Shown piece after piece: positions 6,858 through 12,280 of a stretch of 13,541 nt of DNA; position 1 is the stretch's first letter; each line of letters opens with the position of its first letter. Both the position numbers and the translations under genes were made by a program. The notes below the pieces were generated by a model. The model was not told the origin of the DNA, made no database searches, and saw nothing but the letters and a program-made list of their open reading frames with translations. Source of the DNA: Acidobacteriaceae bacterium (GTDB taxonomy: Bacteria > Acidobacteriota > Terriglobia > Terriglobales > Acidobacteriaceae); assembly GCA_031296355.1 (NCBI GenBank), contig JARLFX010000129.1:1-13541 (forward strand), in the 5' to 3' direction.

Positions 6858-7553
6858 ATGAAATTCGGCGTCATAGTGTTTCCCGGATCAAACTGCGACC
6901 ACGATACCTACAACGTCATCGCCACCATCGCCCGCAAACCCGTCACCTTTCTCTGGCACGCCTCCACCGACCTTGAGGGCTGCGACGCCATCCTCGTTCC
7001 CGGCGGTTTTGCCTACGGCGATTACCTCCGCACCGGAGCCATCGCCAGCTTTGCCCCCATCATGCAATCGGTCAAGAAATTCGCCGCCAACGACGGCCTC
7101 GTCCTCGGCATCTGCAACGGCTTCCAGATCCTCTGCGAATCCGGCCTTCTGCCCGGCGCGCTCATGCGCAACGCCAGCCAGAAGTACATCTGCAAGCAGG
7201 TCCACCTGCGCACCGAGACCACCAACTCCCCCTTCACCCACACCCTCGAATCCGGCCAGATTCTCAAGATGCCTATCGGCCACGCCGAAGGCAACTACAC
7301 CTGCGACGCCGCCACCCTGGCCGAACTGGAGCGCCGCGACCGCATCGCCTTCCGCTACGCCACCCCCGAGGGCGCAATCACCCCGGAAGCAAACCCCAAC
7401 GGCGCGCTCTCCAACATCGCCGGCATCCTCTCCGAAGGCCGCAACGTCCTTGGCATGATGCCCCACCCCGACCGCTCCAGCGAAGCCCTCCTCGGCTCCG
7501 CTGACGGCCTCCCCATCTTCCAGGGCATGATCACCACCCTCAACATCCGCTAA
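6858..7553 (+). CDS. purQ: Phosphoribosylformylglycinamidine synthase, glutaminase subunit
   Basis: PurQ releases ammonia from glutamine and passes it to PurL, which together with PurS makes formylglycinamidine ribonucleotide in de novo purine synthesis. The protein (231 residues, normal length) is a class I glutamine amidotransferase: N-terminal [17 protein letters not shown], oxyanion region [13 protein letters not shown], nucleophile elbow GICNGFQIL with Cys86, and [13 protein letters not shown] with catalytic His203. The triad position two residues after the His is Asp205, where PurQ usually has Glu (MPHPER); this change should be functionally conservative. [10 protein letters not shown] corresponds to the PurQ-specific GEG-type segment. 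Neither purS nor purL is visible on either side, so the pathway genes are dispersed. The gene probably has its own leaderless transcript and ends in a strong hairpin. Confidence 0.95.
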   Translation: MKFGVIVFPGSNCDHDTYNVIATIARKPVTFLWHASTDLEGCDAILVPGGFAYGDYLRTGAIASFAPIMQSVKKFAANDGLVLGICNGFQILCESGLLPGALMRNASQKYICKQVHLRTETTNSPFTHTLESGQILKMPIGHAEGNYTCDAATLAELERRDRIAFRYATPEGAITPEANPNGALSNIAGILSEGRNVLGMMPHPDRSSEALLGSADGLPIFQGMITTLNIR

Positions 7554-7573
7554 ACCCTGCACACACTGGGTGC

Positions 7574-7604
7574 CCCGGGTCTCGTTTTTGAGACCCGGGT
7601 TTTC
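7574..7604 (+). terminator. Rho-independent terminator after purQ
   Basis: CCCGGGTCTC and GAGACCCGGG form a perfect 10-bp stem around GTTTTT, followed by TTTTC, 20 nt after the purQ stop. The same element, including the preceding GGGTGCC, recurs at 8586-8615 with a paired base change, so it is also a member of a repeat family. Confidence 0.85.
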
Positions 7605-7636
7605 ATTGCTGTACGGTATATCTCGCAGCCCCACAG

Positions 7637-7645
7637 TGCTAACCT
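7637..7645 (+). promoter_or_regulatory. Extended -10 box for the CpsB-like gene, probably leaderless
   Basis: TGCTAACCT ends 6 nt before the GTG start at 7652, with no Shine-Dalgarno sequence between. It matches the purQ element TGCTATCCT in sequence and spacing. Confidence 0.5.
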
Positions 7646-7651
7646 ACCCAT

Positions 7652-8446
7652 GTGATTGATATTCATCACCATCTTCTCTGGGGTCTTGACGACGGATCAG
7701 ACTCTCTGGAAACTACCCTCGCCATGGCGCAGATGGCCAGTGAGGAAGGCATCACGCACGTCGTCGCCACCTCGCACGCCAGCAGCCATTGGACCTTTCA
7801 GCCAGATGCCGTCGCCGCCAAGGCCGCGGAGCTGCGCACCCTGCTCGCCGCCAGCGGCATACAGCTCACCATCGGCACCGGCTGCGACTTTCATATCAAC
7901 TACGACAACCTCGCAGATATCCGCCTCACCCCGCGCAAATACAGCATCAACGCTGGCGACTATCTCCTCATCGAGCTGCCGGACTACGCTCTCCCCATCA
8001 ACCTGCCAGACACGCTCTACGAGCTGCAACTCCTCGGCCTTATCCCCATCCTCACGCATCCTGAGCGCAACCCCACCCTGCTGGCCGACCCCAACCGCAT
8101 GATCGAGTGGCTGCGTCGCGGCATGCTCGTCCAGGTCACCTCCGCCTCCATCCTCGGCCGCTTCGGCAAGAAAGCCGAGCAGATGTCGCACCGTCTGCTG
8201 GCCGATGACTGGGTTCACTTCATCGCCACCGACGCACACAACGTCACCTCGCGCCCGCCCCAGATACGCGAGTCCTACGAGTTGATCGCGCGCAAATACG
8301 GCAAAGCCAACGCGAAGCGCCTCTGCATTGACAATCCCCTGGCCGCCTTTGAAAGCCGCCCCCTCGGCGAACAGCCCGAACCCCGCCATGTCTTCGACGC
8401 CTACGAAGACAACCGTAGCTGGTTCCAGAAAATGTTCCGCCGCTAG
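7652..8446 (+). CDS. CpsB/YwqE-family PHP-domain tyrosine phosphatase
   Basis: A metal-dependent phosphatase of the polymerase-and-histidinol-phosphatase (PHP) fold. Family members such as CpsB and YwqE dephosphorylate tyrosine kinases that control capsule or exopolysaccharide synthesis. Metal-ligand motifs appear in order: DIHHHLLWGLDDG (His5, His7, Asp14), ATSHASSHW (His42), GCDFHIN (Asp79, where a Glu is common), LTHPERN (His136), and ATDAHN (Asp194, His196). 264 residues is about family length; the last 30 residues (PEPRHVFDAYEDNRSWFQKM) form an added polar tail. The start is a GTG at 7652: an ATG two bases earlier is in another frame and is closed at once by TGA. No kinase or polysaccharide gene is near, so its substrate is unknown, and a histidinol-phosphatase-type role cannot be excluded. 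Confidence 0.88.
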   Translation: MIDIHHHLLWGLDDGSDSLETTLAMAQMASEEGITHVVATSHASSHWTFQPDAVAAKAAELRTLLAASGIQLTIGTGCDFHINYDNLADIRLTPRKYSINAGDYLLIELPDYALPINLPDTLYELQLLGLIPILTHPERNPTLLADPNRMIEWLRRGMLVQVTSASILGRFGKKAEQMSHRLLADDWVHFIATDAHNVTSRPPQIRESYELIARKYGKANAKRLCIDNPLAAFESRPLGEQPEPRHVFDAYEDNRSWFQKMFRR

Positions 8447-8464
8447 CGCCCTGTCCCTGGAATT

Positions 8465-8504
8465 ACTGCCAACTACCGCCAATTGCGGCCAACTACTGCC
8501 AAAT
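8465..8504. repeat. Four tandem 10-bp units, consensus RCYGCCAAYT
   Basis: ACTGCCAACT, ACCGCCAATT, GCGGCCAACT and ACTGCCAAAT follow each other without gaps, and a partial AATT ends at 8464. The period is close to one helical turn. The block starts 18 bp after the CpsB-like stop codon. Confidence 0.75.
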
Positions 8505-8538
8505 TTTTGTCATTCTGAGCGCAGCGAAGAATCTCAAC
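8504..8538. repeat. Interspersed hairpin repeat, family TTTGTCATYCTGAGCG, copy 2
   Basis: TTTTTGTCATTCTGAGCGCA followed by GCGAAGAATCT. Arms ATTCT (8512-8516) and AGAAT (8528-8532) flank GAGCGCAGCGA. Compared with copy 1 at 1909-1944, a T-A pair in the stem is replaced by C-G, keeping the pairing. Confidence 0.75.
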
Positions 8539-8585
8539 CAGCCCATAGCGCCACAAATCCTCGTATCAGCCACAGAATCGGGTGC

Positions 8586-8615
8586 CCCAGGTCTCGCTTC
8601 TGAGACCTGGGTTTT
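8586..8615 (+). terminator. Terminator-like hairpin, second copy of the purQ terminator element
   Basis: CCCAGGTCTC and GAGACCTGGG pair over 10 bp around GCTTCT, followed by TTTT. It is preceded by GGGTGC as at 7568. It could end transcription of the CpsB-like gene, 140 nt downstream of its stop. Confidence 0.65.
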
Positions 8616-8665
8616 CACAGCCGCACGATCTCTCCCCTGAATAAAGCCAATCCCCCGAAGCCTGA

Positions 8666-8738
8666 TTGCTGTTGCCTCTGTGGTTGGGGTTGTCTCTCGT
8701 GGCTAACGTTGTCTCTGTGGTTGCTGTTGTCTCTAAGG
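8666..8738. repeat. Four degenerate units of about 18 bp (TTGCTGTTGTCTCTGTGG)
   Basis: Units at 8666-8683, 8684-8703, 8704-8720 and 8721-8738 share the core GTTGYCTCT followed by a GTGG-like end, with lengths 18, 20, 17 and 18. No spacers of fixed length separate them, so this is a tandem repeat and not a CRISPR. Confidence 0.7.
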
Positions 8739-8741
8739 TAG

Positions 8742-8805
8742 GTGCGGGCTTCAGCCCGCACACTTTGAGCCCGCCACGGAACCGGGCTTTAGCCCCTGAG
8801 GTATT
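8742..8805. repeat. Bipartite palindromic (REP-like) repeat, copy A
   Basis: Hairpin 1 is GTGCGGGCTTCAGCCCGCAC (8742-8761, 9-bp arms). After a 22-bp linker, GGGCTTTAGCCC (8784-8795) forms hairpin 2, flanked by GAACC and CTGAGGTATT. Copy B at 12729-12792 has the same order and flanks. REP elements moved by RAYT transposases have this form; no transposase gene is in the window. It lies beyond the 3' end of the SDR gene. Confidence 0.8.
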
Positions 8806-8838
8806 CGCGCACCGCGCGTCTATACATCGCCGAAAAAC

Positions 8839-9585
8839 CTACCCCAGCCCCAGCCCGCCATCCACCGCCAGCAACTGCCCCGTCACAAAATGCGGCCCAG
8901 TCGCAAAGAACAGCACCGCCGCCGCCACATCCGCAGGCGTCCCGTTCCGCAGCATCGGCGTCTTCGCGGCAAAGTGCTCATACCCCTCATCCACCTCGCC
9001 ATTCACCACCATGCCCGGAGCCACGCAGTTCACGCTGATCTCCGGCGCCCACGCCTTCGCCATCGTCTCACTCAGCATATGCAGCGCGGCCTTTGACGTG
9101 CAGTAGTGCCCATGGGTCGCCCACGGATGAATCCCGCCCAGCGAACCGATGTTGATGATGCGCCCGTGCGCCTTCTTCAGATGCGGAAACGCCGCCTGCG
9201 CTACCAGCAGCGGCCCGCGCGTATTCGTCGCAAAAATATTGTCCCACTGCTCCGGCGTAATCTCTTCCAGCTTCGCCGTCTCGAACGCACCCGCGTTATT
9301 CACCAGCAGGTCCAGCCCGCCAAACGCCTGCGTCACCATCTCTACCGCCTCGCGAATCTGCTGGGGACTATGCAGGTCGCAATGCGCAGCGAGTCCGGCA
9401 ACGCCCAGGTGCGCGATATCGCGCGTCGTCGCCGCCGCCTCGTCGTCTGAACTCCGATATGTAATGGCGACATCCGCGCCCGCCCGCGCCAGCGTAAGCG
9501 CGATCTCGCGCCCGATGCGCTTGGCTGCACCGGTGACTAACGCCTTCTTACCTGCAAGTGGTTTACTCTCGCTCAAACGATTCAC
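8839..9585 (-). CDS. Short-chain dehydrogenase/reductase, pteridine-reductase-like
   Basis: A 248-residue classical SDR with a Rossmann fold and NAD(P) binding. Motifs: TGAAKRIG (18-25) for the cofactor, CD at 69-70 near the adenine, NNAGA (96-100), catalytic Asn121 in ATNTRGP, Ser148 in NIGSLGG, Tyr161 and Lys165 in YCTSK, and the C-terminal GQLLAVDGGLGLG. The TGAAKRIG form and the following ITYRSS are typical of the pteridine reductase / FolM (dihydromonapterin reductase) branch and of NADPH preference, but many unassigned SDRs share them, so the substrate is open. The start is a GTG at 9585; a TTG three codons later is possible. It lies 48 nt downstream of the carboxypeptidase-regulatory-like gene on the same strand and may be read through from it. 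Confidence 0.88.
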   Translation of the reverse strand: MNRLSESKPLAGKKALVTGAAKRIGREIALTLARAGADVAITYRSSDDEAAATTRDIAHLGVAGLAAHCDLHSPQQIREAVEMVTQAFGGLDLLVNNAGAFETAKLEEITPEQWDNIFATNTRGPLLVAQAAFPHLKKAHGRIINIGSLGGIHPWATHGHYCTSKAALHMLSETMAKAWAPEISVNCVAPGMVVNGEVDEGYEHFAAKTPMLRNGTPADVAAAVLFFATGPHFVTGQLLAVDGGLGLG

Positions 9586-9600
9586 GCCGCCCGCGCTCTT

Positions 9601-9638
9601 CTAATCCCTGTTCCCTACTCGCTAATCCCTGCCCTACT
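9601..9638. repeat. Direct repeat CTAATCCCTG...CCCTACT, two copies 21 bp apart
   Basis: CTAATCCCTGTTCCCTACT at 9601-9619 and CTAATCCCTGCCCTACT at 9622-9638. The second copy contains the stop codon of the 9634-10242 gene, so the repeat overlaps the end of coding sequence. Confidence 0.6.
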
Positions 9639-10242
9639 GCGGCTTCTGTTCCGTAGTCGCCGGTGCCGGAGTCGTAGCCGCAGGCGCCGTGGTCTTCTGC
9701 GGCTCGGTCGTCGCCGGAGTAGCCGGAGTAATCGGCAGCACGCCCGGCGTCGGCGGCTTCGGCTTCTCCGTCGGACGCACCGGCTCCTGTACTCCGCCCT
9801 TGCCCTTCTCCTTATCGTTTGTCTCGCGATAGGTGGAGTACTGTTCCGTCGGACGCTTCATCTCCACGATGATCTGCTTATTGTCCGTAGGAACTTCGTA
9901 GTCCTGGCCAAACGTGGCATAGCCATTGGCGATAACCTGCACCCGCAGATGGCTGCCCACCGGAATGATGTCGATCACGGCCTTGCCTTCGCCGTCCGTC
10001 TTCACTTCCATGTTGCCGTCGTCTTTGCCATCCTTCACAGGGTGAAAGACCACCGCGGCGTTCACCAGCGGCTTACCATCGTGGGCACGCTGTACCAGCA
10101 CTTCAATCCGCGCCGTCTCCGGCGGAACCTTGTACTTCCGCCCGCGCTTCTGCGGTGCATCGCTCTGTGCCACTGCCATTCCGGCAAGCAGGAGTACACC
10201 CGCCACACCGGCCATCATCCGACTAAAAACTCGCTTCGACAT
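9634..10242 (-). CDS. Secreted carboxypeptidase-regulatory-like domain protein
   Basis: About 202 residues. A signal peptide is evident: MSKRVFSRMMAGVAGVLLLA then GMAVAQ, cleavage after AVA or AVAQ. After a basic segment (QKRGRKYKVP) comes one beta-sandwich module of the carboxypeptidase-regulatory / transthyretin-like type: ARIEVLVQRAHDGKPLVNAA, AVVFHPV, VKTDGEGKAVIDIIPVGSHL, RVQVIANGYATFGQDYEV, IIVEMKRP. The last 65 residues are low complexity and rich in Pro, Thr, Ala and Lys (PTEKPKPPTPGVLPITPATP), likely an extended or wall-spanning tail. The frame extends upstream to 10323, but only the ATG at 10242 gives a signal peptide at the N-terminus and it follows a TACAAT box by 7 nt. It lies 83 nt downstream of the DUF4252 gene. 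Role unknown; probably cell envelope. Confidence 0.82.
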   Translation of the reverse strand: MSKRVFSRMMAGVAGVLLLAGMAVAQSDAPQKRGRKYKVPPETARIEVLVQRAHDGKPLVNAAVVFHPVKDGKDDGNMEVKTDGEGKAVIDIIPVGSHLRVQVIANGYATFGQDYEVPTDNKQIIVEMKRPTEQYSTYRETNDKEKGKGGVQEPVRPTEKPKPPTPGVLPITPATPATTEPQKTTAPAATTPAPATTEQKPQ

Positions 10243-10249
10243 GTCAATG

Positions 10250-10255
10250 ATTGTA
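10250..10255 (-). promoter_or_regulatory. Candidate -10 box TACAAT for the 9634-10242 gene
   Basis: On the minus strand TACAAT ends 7 nt before the ATG at 10242 and there is no Shine-Dalgarno sequence, which suggests a leaderless transcript independent of the upstream sigma-factor group. No recognisable -35 is seen at 17 bp. Confidence 0.45.
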
Positions 10256-10325
10256 CTTCGCCGCCGCCTGCACTGGCCCATGCAGAAGCGCAGGAATTTA
10301 CCTGCGCTCTGCACCCCCTGCAACC

Positions 10326-11099
10326 CTACTGCTGCGTCTTCGGGTCAGGATGTCCGGAGTAGCTCATCTGCGGTCGCGGATCCAGCGCCGGGGGCGGCGG
10401 AATCGCCGGAATCATCGGCATGGCTGCAATTGCCGGGATAGCCGGGATTGCAGGAATCGCAGGCACTGCGGGAATCGCCGGCACCTCCACCTCGCTGTGC
10501 CCATCCTTGCCATGCTTCATCTTCGGCGGCATCGGTGGCGTCGGAGGAACGGACGGTACCCCAAAGTTCCCCTGCAGACTCTGCAGATCCTCCGGCTTCA
10601 GATTCCCGTCAATCTGCACAAACGTCAGCTCCCTCGCCTCAACCGTGATGATCATCATGCCCTGGATGGTGCCGTTCACCATATGCATCCAGATGTCCGT
10701 ATCCTCGTCCTTGCCGTTCTTGCCCGATTCATGCGAGCTGACGATTCTGGACCACTCGGGCCCCTTGAACTGGTTCCGTATCTGCTCCACGCTCTTGCGG
10801 TCATACGCCCAGTCCTTGTCGTACTCAAACGTGTGCACATAGATCCCGTTCAGCTTGGAGACAAGGTTCTTCGCATTGCCGTTCCCTTTGCCCTTGTCCT
10901 TCATAAAGCCCGAGGCCATCGCCATCATGTTCTTATCCAGCACCACATTGGTGACCTCCTTCGCCCCCTTCGCATACTGCTCCAGGTTCGGAATCGGCAC
11001 CTCCTGCGCCACCGCGCTCGCCGCTGGCAACACGCACATCAGCGCCGCCGCCATCCCCATCGTCTTGCAAGCCCTCGTCAACCGCTGCCATGTCTTCAT
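10326..11099 (-). CDS. Secreted DUF4252 protein with a Pro-Ala-Ile repeat tail
   Basis: 257 residues. A signal peptide occupies about residues 1-32 (CKTMGMAAALMCVLPAASAV then AQ). The region 45-182 matches the DUF4252 pattern as I know it: VTNVVLDKNMMAMASGFM, LVSKLNGIYVHTFEYD, EQIRNQFKGPEWSRIVSSHE, MVNGTIQGMMIITVEARELT and LQSLQGNFGVPSV. DUF4252 proteins are periplasmic or outer-membrane-associated proteins of unknown function, often encoded beside an ECF sigma factor and its anti-sigma factor, as here. The C-terminal 75 residues are unusual: proline-rich PPTPPMPPKM, then a PAI-type repeat (207-234), then IPPPPALDPRP. ATG at 11099 has a GGGGGAG about 7 nt upstream. It starts 46 nt after the anti-sigma gene, so it is probably in the same operon. 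Confidence 0.85.
   Translation of the reverse strand: MKTWQRLTRACKTMGMAAALMCVLPAASAVAQEVPIPNLEQYAKGAKEVTNVVLDKNMMAMASGFMKDKGKGNGNAKNLVSKLNGIYVHTFEYDKDWAYDRKSVEQIRNQFKGPEWSRIVSSHESGKNGKDEDTDIWMHMVNGTIQGMMIITVEARELTFVQIDGNLKPEDLQSLQGNFGVPSVPPTPPMPPKMKHGKDGHSEVEVPAIPAVPAIPAIPAIPAIAAMPMIPAIPPPPALDPRPQMSYSGHPDPKTQQ
10398..10481 (-). repeat. 9-bp coding repeat for Pro-Ala-Ile units
   Basis: Codes for residues 207-234 of the DUF4252 protein: repeated PAI/PAV with decayed units (AAM, PMI) at the 3' side. Plus-strand units such as GCCGGGATA, GCCGGGATT, GCAGGAATC, GCGGGAATC show a 9-bp period with synonymous third-base variation. Confidence 0.75.
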
Positions 11100-11145
11100 C
11101 GCTTCGCTCCCCCTGGTAAAAAATTTCCTGCAACCATTGGCCCGT

Positions 11146-11529
11146 TTACTGCCCGTTGATCTTCTCGCTCACGCGTTGCAACTGGTTACTCGTAATCTGT
11201 AGCGCCACCATCACCTGTTCCGTCGCCTGTTCCGCGGCGGCGCGTTGCGCCCGGCGCTCCTCCAGCTTCTGCTGCATCACCGCACCGCCGCCTGCAACCG
11301 CCAGCAACGTCGCTGCAACCGCCCACTTCTGCGCGCTCGCCTGCCAGAACCGCACCTTTGGCTTCGGCATCGCGATCACCGCCGGCCGCTTCTCCGCAGC
11401 CTCCTGCTCCGCAATGCGTTGCATCAGGCGGTCGGCAAACCCCACCGGCGCCTCGCCCGCCCGCAATCCTTCGCGTACCTGCTCTTCGAAATCGTCCCTC
11501 TGCTTCGTCACGTCTTCACCCTCACTCAC
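11146..11529 (-). CDS. Probable membrane anti-sigma factor
   Basis: 127 residues. The N-terminal 65 are cytoplasmic-looking and charged (FEEQVREGLRAGEAP, VGFADRLMQRIAEQEAAEKR), followed by one membrane helix at about 69-86 (WAVAATLLAVAGGGAVM) and a C-terminal coiled coil of heptad-like Gln/Glu/Arg residues (QQKLEERRAQRAAAEQATEQ to ISEKINGQ region, 86-125) that would be periplasmic. There is no zinc HxxxCxxC motif. The anti-sigma call rests on position and topology: its GTG start at 11529 overlaps the end of the sigma gene by 8 nt (GTGAGTGA), which implies translational coupling. It could instead be a small membrane partner with another role. DUF4252 follows 46 nt later. Confidence 0.7.
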   Translation of the reverse strand: MSEGEDVTKQRDDFEEQVREGLRAGEAPVGFADRLMQRIAEQEAAEKRPAVIAMPKPKVRFWQASAQKWAVAATLLAVAGGGAVMQQKLEERRAQRAAAEQATEQVMVALQITSNQLQRVSEKINGQ

Positions 11530-12046
11530 GGATGTACTCCTTCAAAACCACCGCGGCCTTCCGCCGCAGCAACTGCATCGCCCGCTGCAGATGACTCTTC
11601 ACCGTTGCCACCGGCATGTTCATCAGCGTGGCAATCTCGTCCGGGTCCATGTCTTCCTGGAACCGCAGCGTCACCACGGCGCGTTGCGTATCCGGCAGCG
11701 ACTCCACCAGGCTCTCTACCCGGTTCGCCAGCCCCAGTTGCTGCCAGCTCTCCACCGTCGCGCCGTCCGTGTGCGCCTCTTCCACAAACTCGTCGCCCTG
11801 CAGCTCCGGCCTTGCTGACCGCTTCCTCACCTGGTCGATCGCGCGATGCACCGTCACCCGGCGCAGCCAGTATTTCAGATGGTCTCCGTCCGCAATCTCC
11901 GCGCTCTTGCGATGCAGCTCCATGAAAACATCCTGCGCCACCTCTTCTGCCAGCCCCGGATCGGTGACTACGCGTCGCGCCAGGCTGAATACCATCGCCT
12001 GGTGCTGCACCACGATCTCCTGGAAGCCGCCCGCGCTCAGTTCCAC
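11522..12046 (-). CDS. ECF-type RNA polymerase sigma factor
   Basis: 174 residues, normal size for a group 4 sigma factor. Sigma region 2 is at about 10-78: VVQHQAMVFSLARRVV, DPGLAEEVAQDVFMELHRK, LKYWLRRVTVHRAIDQVRKR. After an acidic linker (ELQGDEFVEEAHTDG), region 4 is at 112-165: LPDTQRAVVTLRFQEDMDPD, EIATLMNMPVATVKSHLQRA, the helix-turn-helix that reads the -35 element. There is no extra C-terminal domain. The start is a GTG at 12046 with AAGGA 7 nt upstream. It heads a minus-strand group with the one-helix anti-sigma candidate (8-nt overlap) and DUF4252. I did not find a convincing ECF-type promoter (GGAAC / CGTC) in the 12047-12250 region, so autoregulation cannot be shown from the sequence. 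Confidence 0.92.
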   Translation of the reverse strand: MELSAGGFQEIVVQHQAMVFSLARRVVTDPGLAEEVAQDVFMELHRKSAEIADGDHLKYWLRRVTVHRAIDQVRKRSARPELQGDEFVEEAHTDGATVESWQQLGLANRVESLVESLPDTQRAVVTLRFQEDMDPDEIATLMNMPVATVKSHLQRAMQLLRRKAAVVLKEYIRE

Positions 12047-12150
12047 CGAATTCCTTCGCCTCTACCCATCAATACGCACACCCTACCGCTTTTGAATGCA
12101 AAATCTTTACCTTCACTTCAATTCCCCTTTTTTTCTGCCCTTCCACAGCT

Positions 12151-12188
12151 TTTATTTTGTCATTCCGCAGCGTAGCGGCGGAATTTGC
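12151..12188. repeat. Diverged hairpin repeat of the TTTGTCATTC family, copy 3
   Basis: TTTATTTTGTCATTCCGCAG followed by CGTAGCGGCGGAATTTG. Arms ATTCCGC (12162-12168) and GCGGAAT (12178-12184) pair perfectly over 7 bp. It shares the TTTTGTCATTC entry with the copies at 1909 and 8504 but has a different, GC-richer stem. The rest of 12047-12250 shows no gene. Confidence 0.6.
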
Positions 12189-12250
12189 TTCTCGCCTTAC
12201 CTCTTCCCACCATACCTGAGTGAAATTCACTCATATTTCACCTGCCCTTC

Positions 12251-12280
12251 TTGACAACCCAGGCATCCTTCCCCTATCTT
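12251..12280 (+). promoter_or_regulatory. Sigma-70 promoter of groESL
   Basis: TTGACA (12251-12256) and TATCTT (12275-12280) are separated by 18 bp. The start point should be near 12287, inside the CIRCE operator, and the last base of the -10 box is the first base of CIRCE. Confidence 0.82.

Larger units (their letters stand above)
8447..8838. other. Gene-free repeat island between convergent genes
   Basis: These 392 bp between the stops of the CpsB-like and SDR genes hold, in order, a 10-bp tandem repeat, a TTTGTCATTCTGAGCG repeat, a terminator-like hairpin repeat, an 18-bp degenerate tandem repeat and a bipartite palindromic repeat. No reading frame here looks coding; the 65-codon minus-strand frame at 8566-8763 is low-complexity translation of the repeats. 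Confidence 0.75.

Noticed and set aside
6888..7634. A 248-codon open frame opposite purQ
   Set aside because: The translation is Gly/Val/Ala/Asp-rich, lacks motifs and spans the purQ terminator hairpin; purQ is certain.
7697..8482. A 261-codon open frame opposite the CpsB-like gene
   Set aside because: Same shadow pattern, and the plus strand carries a complete set of PHP metal motifs.
8666..8738. Possible CRISPR array
   Set aside because: The units follow one another with no unique spacers, are degenerate and too short, and no cas gene is present.
8566..8763. A 65-codon minus-strand frame in the repeat island
   Set aside because: Thr/Glu-rich translation comes directly from the 18-bp tandem repeat and hairpins; no start signal.
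10243..10323. N-terminal extension of the secreted regulatory-like protein
   Set aside because: It would bury the signal peptide 27 residues inside the protein and run through the -10 box.
10420..10842. A plus-strand frame with repeated Ala-Gly-Ile units resembling a collagen-like protein
   Set aside because: It is the antisense of the Pro-Ala-Ile repeat of the DUF4252 gene, which has a signal peptide and a ribosome binding site.
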